DNA of 5,069 bases, taken from positions 1 through 5,069 of the forward strand of contig JAFSUE010000236.1 in assembly GCA_017445435.1 (NCBI GenBank), in the 5' to 3' direction. The DNA is from Selenomonadaceae bacterium (GTDB taxonomy: Bacteria > Bacillota > Negativicutes > Selenomonadales > Selenomonadaceae). Below the pieces are notes generated by a model, which had not been told where the DNA came from, made no database searches, and saw only the letters and a list, made by a program, of their open reading frames with translations. The position numbers and the translations under genes are program-made. This document shows, one piece after another, positions 1-3,003 of this stretch (positions are counted from its first letter, which is position 1; the number at the start of each line of letters is the position of its first letter).

Positions 1-238
1 AATCTGTCAACTGTACTTTGAAGGAAAAGTCGAGGCGGCGGCGAAATTGCAAATTGATTATAGCGATTTAATCGACGCGCTTTTCTGTGAAGTCAATCCT
101 ATTCCCGTGAAGGCGGCATTAAAACTTTTAGGCTGTAACGTCGGCAAGTTACGAATGCCGTTGAGTGAGATTGAACCGCAGAATTTAGAAAAAGTTCGCG
201 CGGCGCTTATCGCACATAATTTATTACCTGAAAGCTAG
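1..238 (+). CDS. dapA: 4-hydroxy-tetrahydrodipicolinate synthase, C-terminal fragment
   Basis: The reading frame enters from the left edge (first full codon at base 2) and ends at TAG 236-238, giving 78 visible residues. DapA condenses pyruvate with aspartate semialdehyde, the first step committed to diaminopimelate and lysine, in the cytoplasm. The visible part matches the DapA C-terminus: the block CEVNPIPVKAALKLLG corresponds to the family's EPNPIPVKWACKELG, followed by the LRMPL.EI segment and a final helix reading EKVRAALIAHNLL. The catalytic Lys and Tyr of the TIM barrel lie upstream of the window and cannot be checked. A TTG at 47 could be mistaken for a start, but the homology runs upstream of it, so this is a truncated long gene and not a 63-residue protein. 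The stop is 12 bases before the aquaporin start at 251, which points to co-transcription. The family call is firm; dapA paralogues such as N-acetylneuraminate lyase are less likely because of the PIPVK motif. Confidence 0.9.
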   Translation, partial: ICQLYFEGKVEAAAKLQIDYSDLIDALFCEVNPIPVKAALKLLGCNVGKLRMPLSEIEPQNLEKVRAALIAHNLLPES

Positions 239-241
239 AAT

Positions 242-246
242 GGAGG
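242..246 (+). promoter_or_regulatory. Ribosome binding site of the aquaporin gene, decides between two adjacent ATGs
   Basis: The sequence GGAGG lies 4 bases before the ATG at 251 and 7 bases before the ATG at 254. The second spacing is the usual one, so 254 is the more likely start, though both codons could be used and the products differ by one Met. Confidence 0.75.
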
Positions 247-253
247 CTTAATG

Positions 254-940
254 ATGAAAAAGTACGTTGCTGAATGTATTGGTACAATGGTACTGGTAAC
301 GTTGGGCTGTGGTACGGCAATGTTAGTCGGCTGTGATTCAGTAATGGGCGGCGGCTACGTTTTGACGGCGTTTGCATTTGGGCTGTCAATCGTAGCAATG
401 GCGTATTCAATCGGAAATATTTCTGGCTGTCACATTAACCCCGCCGTGTCACTCGGTGTACTTTTAAGCGGTCGTATGTCGCAGAAAGATTTTGTCTACT
501 ACGTCATCGCACAATGTATCGGCGCATTAATCGGCGCGGCGCTGTTGTCAACGATTTTCACAATGGGCGGCGTAACCGATATGACGGGCGGACTGGGTAC
601 GAATGGACTTGCTGGCGTAAATGGTAATTCAATGGCAGGTTTACTGGTTGAAATTGTGCTGACATTTATTTTCGTGATAAATATTTTAGGCGTCACTTCA
701 CCGAAGGCGAATCACGGTTCATTCGGCGGCTTGATAATCGGTTTAACGTTGGTCGGCGTCCACATTTTAGGCATTGGCTTAACTGGAACGTCGGTTAATC
801 CTGCGCGGAGTTTTGGTCCTGCAGTAGTAGCGGCATGCGGCGGCAATGGTGCACCGATTGAATGTCTTGCAGTGTTTATCGTTGGTCCATTGGTAGGCGC
901 GGCACTTGCGGCTTTCATCTACAAAATTTTGGAAGATTAA
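254..940 (+). CDS. aqpZ: Aquaporin Z-type water channel (MIP family)
   Basis: This is an inner-membrane channel of the major intrinsic protein family that passes water along the osmotic gradient. The product is 228 residues (229 if started at 251), close to the usual length of about 230, and it is strongly hydrophobic with six expected membrane helices. In 229-residue numbering both half-helix NPA motifs are present: SGCHINPAVS (N63-P64-A65) and GTSVNPARS (N183-P184-A185). The aromatic/arginine filter fits a strict water pore: F43 in the AFAFG segment, H171 in GVHIL, T180 and R186, aligning with F43, H174, T183 and R189 of E. coli AqpZ. A glycerol facilitator would carry a small residue in place of the His and longer loops, so GlpF is unlikely. 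The N-terminal AECIGT segment is typical of the family. It follows dapA by 12 bases and is probably in the same transcript. Water selectivity is inferred from the filter residues. Confidence 0.95.
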   Translation: MKKYVAECIGTMVLVTLGCGTAMLVGCDSVMGGGYVLTAFAFGLSIVAMAYSIGNISGCHINPAVSLGVLLSGRMSQKDFVYYVIAQCIGALIGAALLSTIFTMGGVTDMTGGLGTNGLAGVNGNSMAGLLVEIVLTFIFVINILGVTSPKANHGSFGGLIIGLTLVGVHILGIGLTGTSVNPARSFGPAVVAACGGNGAPIECLAVFIVGPLVGAALAAFIYKILED

Positions 941-976
941 TTTTTAAGGAAGTTTAAACATTCTGAAAAAAATTTT

Positions 977-1004
977 CATTACGCATTAAGCATTACGCAT
1001 TAAA
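977..1004 (+). repeat. Heptanucleotide tandem array, CATTACG family (intergenic)
   Basis: Four contiguous 7-base units can be read: CATTACG (977-983), CATTAAG (984-990), CATTACG (991-997) and CATTAAA (998-1004). The array lies just upstream of the ribosome binding site of the next gene. A second array of the same family lies 59 bases further on, inside that gene. Confidence 0.8.
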
Positions 1005-1006
1005 CA

Positions 1007-1013
1007 GGGGAGG
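1007..1013 (+). promoter_or_regulatory. Ribosome binding site supporting a TTG start
   Basis: A strong GGGGAGG lies 9 bases before the TTG at 1023. No ATG occurs at a suitable distance in that frame, and the TTG begins a good signal peptide, so the site decides the start. Confidence 0.75.
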
Positions 1014-1022
1014 TTAAATATT

Positions 1023-1601
1023 TTGGAAAACTTTTCATTACGCATTACGCGTTGCGCATTACGCATTCTCTTAGTGGCGGCGGTACTTTTAACGTCGACT
1101 AAGGCATTGGCGGCAACTCATGAACAAATTATGGAAGGCGTAGACTTGACGACGATTAAACGTTTAGCAGTTGCGTATCCAAACCACTACAAGGCAGAAA
1201 TGATGTCTGATGAGCCGAATATTGAGGCACTCATTGAAATGTTGAACACGGCAAGCAAGGCTAAAAATTTCTATGTCGTCCCTTACTATGAAGTGGTCGA
1301 AAGTATCAAATCTGATGCTGGCGTCGACATTACCACGCTTGACTTTAGAGAAGCTAAGGCAACATTTGAAGATAACGTTGGAACTTACGCGGACGCCTTT
1401 GTTACGTTGACTACGGCAAATAATGACGACCCAACGACTTTTCTTTTCAAAATTCAAAATGCGCGTACTGGTCAATTAATGTACACTCTCCAAATTAACA
1501 GCAGAACTTTTGGTAAAAATGCTAAAGGTTACAATGGCGCGTGCGAAATGTTTTATAAAACTTTAGACACTGCCATTGAAAAACAGTCTAAACAAAAATA
1601 A
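1023..1601 (+). CDS. Secreted protein of unknown function with signal peptide
   Basis: I do not recognise this 192-residue protein with certainty. It starts at TTG behind a strong ribosome binding site. Residues 1-30 form a Sec signal peptide: a basic n-region with Arg at 7, 10 and 14, a hydrophobic core ILLVAAVLLTS (15-25) and an ALA cleavage site, with cleavage expected after residue 30. There is no lipobox Cys, so the mature part of about 162 residues is probably free outside the cytoplasm. It mixes predicted strands and helices: IKRLAVAYP, then a helix near 67-81, NFYVVPYYEVVESI, a strand ADAFVTLTTA, then FLFKIQNARTGQLMYTLQINSRTF and a C-terminal helix. The order of an early strand, a 'V.PYYEVVE' element, an 'ADAFVTL' strand and a 'D/NARTGQL' hairpin recalls CsgG/DUF799-like envelope proteins, but this is a weak impression only. 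Residues 5-16 are encoded by a heptanucleotide repeat array. The terminator at 1633-1686 follows 31 bases after the stop. Confidence 0.8.
   Translation: MENFSLRITRCALRILLVAAVLLTSTKALAATHEQIMEGVDLTTIKRLAVAYPNHYKAEMMSDEPNIEALIEMLNTASKAKNFYVVPYYEVVESIKSDAGVDITTLDFREAKATFEDNVGTYADAFVTLTTANNDDPTTFLFKIQNARTGQLMYTLQINSRTFGKNAKGYNGACEMFYKTLDTAIEKQSKQK
1036..1070 (+). repeat. Heptanucleotide tandem array, CATTACG family (inside signal peptide coding sequence)
   Basis: Five units can be read: CATTACG (1036-1042), CATTACG (1043-1049), CGTTGCG (1050-1056), CATTACG (1057-1063) and CATTCTC (1064-1070). Since three units equal seven codons, the peptide itself shows a seven-residue period, with LRI at residues 6-8 and again at 13-15. 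The array encodes most of the charged n-region and the start of the hydrophobic core of the signal peptide. Confidence 0.8.
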
Positions 1602-1632
1602 TTTAACTTCAAATTCAAGTTTCTCAATTAGA

Positions 1633-1686
1633 ACAATAAAAAAACCTGCGCGGTTCATCAAAGAATTTCGCAGGCTTTTTTATTGT
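1633..1686. terminator. Bidirectional rho-independent terminator between convergent genes
   Basis: The stem pairs CCTGCG (1645-1650) with CGCAGG (1669-1674). It is extended outward by ACAAT plus A residues (from 1633) against six T residues plus ATTGT (1676-1686), with one A/C mismatch. It is extended inward by GGTTC (1652-1656) against GAATT (1663-1667) using two G-U pairs around the loop ATCAAA (1657-1662). The A tract on one side and the T tract on the other give a U run in transcripts of either strand. It therefore ends both the 1023-1601 gene (stop 31 bases before) and potD (stop 26 bases away on the other strand). Confidence 0.92.
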
Positions 1687-1712
1687 ATTTTTAACGTCAA
1701 AGTTTAAAATTT

Positions 1713-2774
1713 TTAGTCAGCTTTAACTTGCATCCAAAGGCGATTGTAGTACGCGTCCATATCGTTGCCAAGATATTTATACGTCTCTTGATTTTCATAC
1801 GTCGAAGGGTCGGGGAACGCTACAGGAGAATTTTTATATTCTTCATTCGTTTCCAAGTCACGAACTTTAATATTAGGCGTAGGATAGCCAAGATGATCAA
1901 AATTAATTACAGCAATATCGGGGCGGCACATAAAGTCAATGAACTTGTGCGCATTGTCGACGTTCTCCGCGTCTTTAGCAACTACCCAACTATCAATCCA
2001 AAAGTTTGTACCTTCCTTCGGCATAGCAAAATCTGTGTCGGGGTTAGCTTCCATAATCAACAGCGCTTCACCAGAAAATACAACGCCCATTGCCGCTTCA
2101 CCAGAAATCATTTTGTCTTTCACTTCGTCGACGACGTAAGCTTGAACAAGCGGCTTTTGCTGAATCAACATTTCTTTTGCGCGTTCAAGTTGCGCTTTAT
2201 CAGTTTCGTTTAAACTTCTGCCCATAATTTTCAGCGGAATCATAAGCGCATCACGCGGCGAATCTTGCATTAAAATTTTGTCCTTGTACTTTTCATTCCA
2301 CAAAATTTGCCAGCTGTCAACTGGATCGTCGACGACTTTTTTATTGTACATTATACCGACAGTTCCCCACGCATACGGCACGGAATATTTATTTTCAGGG
2401 TCAAAACTTTTCGACTGCTCAAAAAATTGTTTACCGATATTTTCTTTAGCCTGCGGAAGTTTTGAAAAATCCAACGGCTGAAGTAAATTGTTGTCAATCA
2501 TCTTTTGAATCATATAATCTGACGGGCAAATTACGTCGTAATGAACGGCGCCTTCAGATACGCGCGGATACATACTTTCATTTGTGTCGAAGGTGTCAAG
2601 TACGACATGAATTCCTGTTTCCTTCTCAAACATTTCTACCGTTTCAGGAGCGATATAATCTCCCCACGTGTAAACGTAAACTTCTTTTTTCTGCGCGTCA
2701 TTTTGTCCACTACCGCAAGCGCTAAATCCTATGCAACTTACAATCACAAGCAATAACGCCAAAATTTTTTTCAC
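1713..2774 (-). CDS. potD: Spermidine/putrescine ABC transporter substrate-binding lipoprotein
   Basis: This extracytoplasmic polyamine-binding protein delivers substrate to a PotABC importer. The chosen start is GTG at 2774, giving 353 residues, because GAGGTG (2786-2781) lies 8 bases before it. The frame stays open to a GTG at 2783, but that codon overlaps the ribosome binding site. Residues 1-20 are a lipoprotein signal (MKKILALLLVIVSCIGFSAC) with the lipid-anchor Cys at 20; Phe at -3 is an unusual lipobox residue. Family landmarks follow: VYVYTWGDYIAPE (W37, Y40), CPSDY (S85, Y87), YSVPYAWGTVG, DSPRD (171-175), FWIDSW (W259, D261) and LGYPTPN (Y297). These match the polyamine-binding residues of E. 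coli PotD, except that its W229 aligns with a Phe (residue 233) and its D168/E171 pair aligns with Ser/Asp. Polyamine binding is therefore likely, but ligand preference is uncertain. No potA, B or C is adjacent: the gene ends at a terminator and a divergent hypF lies upstream. Confidence 0.92.
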   Translation of the reverse strand: MKKILALLLVIVSCIGFSACGSGQNDAQKKEVYVYTWGDYIAPETVEMFEKETGIHVVLDTFDTNESMYPRVSEGAVHYDVICPSDYMIQKMIDNNLLQPLDFSKLPQAKENIGKQFFEQSKSFDPENKYSVPYAWGTVGIMYNKKVVDDPVDSWQILWNEKYKDKILMQDSPRDALMIPLKIMGRSLNETDKAQLERAKEMLIQQKPLVQAYVVDEVKDKMISGEAAMGVVFSGEALLIMEANPDTDFAMPKEGTNFWIDSWVVAKDAENVDNAHKFIDFMCRPDIAVINFDHLGYPTPNIKVRDLETNEEYKNSPVAFPDPSTYENQETYKYLGNDMDAYYNRLWMQVKAD

Positions 2775-2780
2775 TAATAC

Positions 2781-2786
2781 CACCTC
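2781..2786 (-). promoter_or_regulatory. Ribosome binding site of potD
   Basis: On the minus strand this reads GAGGTG. The GAGG core ends 8 bases before the GTG at 2774. It physically overlaps the alternative GTG at 2783, which therefore cannot be the main start. Confidence 0.75.
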
Positions 2787-2800
2787 TAAAAAAAATTATC

Positions 2801-2868
2801 CTCCAAGTTGGAGTTTTTTATACCGTCGCAACTCTTGCATAATCAACCTTTCTTAGCAATTTGCCAAG
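2801..2868 (-). promoter_or_regulatory. Structured 5' leader of potD with three hairpin-forming dyads
   Basis: Transcription from the promoter at 2899-2927 would give a leader of about 118 nt. In it are, in transcript order: CTTGGCAAATTGCTAAG (2868-2852), an eight-base-arm dyad whose single non-Watson-Crick position is a G-U in the minus-strand RNA; GCAAGAGTTGC (2838-2828), a 4-bp stem; and CTCCAACTTGGAG (2813-2801), a perfect 6-bp-arm dyad that contains GGAG and is followed by eight U residues and then the potD ribosome binding site. The last could act as a weak terminator, an operator or a second ribosome-binding region. I recognise no known riboswitch class. Confidence 0.4.
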
Positions 2869-2898
2869 TTTCACATTAATTATACTCTTTTTAATTAT

Positions 2899-2927
2899 AT
2901 TGTACATATCAGAAAATTATTTGTCAA
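2899..2927 (-). promoter_or_regulatory. Sigma-A type promoter of potD
   Basis: The minus strand reads TTGACA (2927-2922, a perfect -35 box), a 17-base spacer and TACAAT (2904-2899, one mismatch to the -10 consensus). Transcription would start near 2892. A second exact TATAAT on the same strand (2884-2879) lacks a -35 box at the right distance. Confidence 0.75.
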
Positions 2928-2934
2928 ATCTGAT
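2908..2934. promoter_or_regulatory. Dyad over the potD -35 region, candidate operator
   Basis: ATCAGA (2908-2913) and TCTGAT (2929-2934) are perfect inverted arms separated by 15 bases. The dyad covers the spacer and -35 box of the potD promoter. A smaller palindrome, ATTTGTCAAAT (2919-2929), sits over the -35 itself. A dimeric regulator bound here would block RNA polymerase. The AT-rich context makes chance pairing possible. Confidence 0.35.
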
Positions 2935-2935
2935 T

Positions 2936-2957
2936 AAAAATGAAGTAATTCATTTTT
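2936..2957. repeat. Perfect 9-bp inverted repeat with a 4-base loop
   Basis: AAAAATGAA (2936-2944) and TTCATTTTT (2949-2957) are exact reverse complements around GTAA. The element lies between the potD promoter and hypF. It has only one G-C pair, so it would be a poor terminator. It could be a regulator site or an AT-rich cruciform. Confidence 0.4.
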
Positions 2958-2976
2958 TATCCGCTCTTGAAAAGCA

Positions 2977-2985
2977 TGTTAAAAT
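2977..2985 (+). promoter_or_regulatory. Possible extended -10 promoter element for hypF
   Basis: The sequence TG-T-TAAAAT matches the extended -10 pattern TGnTATAAT with one mismatch in the hexamer. No good -35 box lies upstream, and the start would be near 2992, leaving a leader of only about 12 bases that begins at the ribosome binding site. An alternative, TTGTCA (2921-2926) with AGTAAT (2944-2949) at a 17-base spacing, lacks the key A at -11. Neither is convincing. Confidence 0.25.
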
Positions 2986-2991
2986 ATTTTT

Positions 2992-2998
2992 GAGGTGA
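2992..2998 (+). promoter_or_regulatory. Ribosome binding site supporting the TTG start of hypF
   Basis: GAGGTGA lies so that its GAGG core is 8 bases before the TTG at 3004. The TTG is placed exactly where the acylphosphatase domain should begin, so the start is well supported. Confidence 0.75.
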
Positions 2999-3003
2999 TT
3001 AAA

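Larger units (their letters stand above)
947..1070 (+). repeat. Imperfect ~60-bp direct duplication of a translation start region
   Basis: Two copies are offset by about 60 bases. Copy 1 runs over about 947-1004 and copy 2 over about 1007-1070. Each has in order a purine-rich Shine-Dalgarno element (AGGAAG at 947-952; GGGGAGG at 1007-1013), a TTAAAyATTyTG block (954-965; 1014-1025, 10 of 12 identical) ending in a CTG or TTG codon, an A-rich stretch, TTTTCATTACGCATTA (identical 16-mers at 973-988 and 1032-1047), and a heptamer array. Copy 2 is the start of the downstream gene. Copy 1 read from its CTG gives only seven codons after the start before TAA at 987-989, so it looks like a dead or decayed start. 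Confidence 0.6.

Noticed and set aside
977..1070. CRISPR array or insertion-sequence end
   Set aside because: The units are 7 bases, contiguous, and without spacers. There is no transposase frame or long terminal inverted repeat nearby.
1164..1475. Open frame of 103 codons on the minus strand
   Set aside because: It is antisense to the secreted-protein gene, which has a start site, signal peptide and terminator. The antisense frame has none of these.
1728..2213. Open frame of 161 codons on the plus strand
   Set aside because: It is antisense to potD, has no ribosome binding site, and its peptide is rich in Ile, Arg and Phe with no family resemblance. It is a shadow of the potD codons.
2775..2783. 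GTG at 2783 as the potD start (356 residues)
   Set aside because: It overlaps the GAGGTG ribosome binding site. The GTG at 2774 has the proper spacing and begins directly at the basic MKK of the lipoprotein signal.
2801..2819. Plus-strand terminator (CTCC-GGAG stem followed by T6)
   Set aside because: No plus-strand gene ends before it; potD is on the other strand. The stem would be only about 4 bp with a usable loop. It fits better as part of the potD leader.
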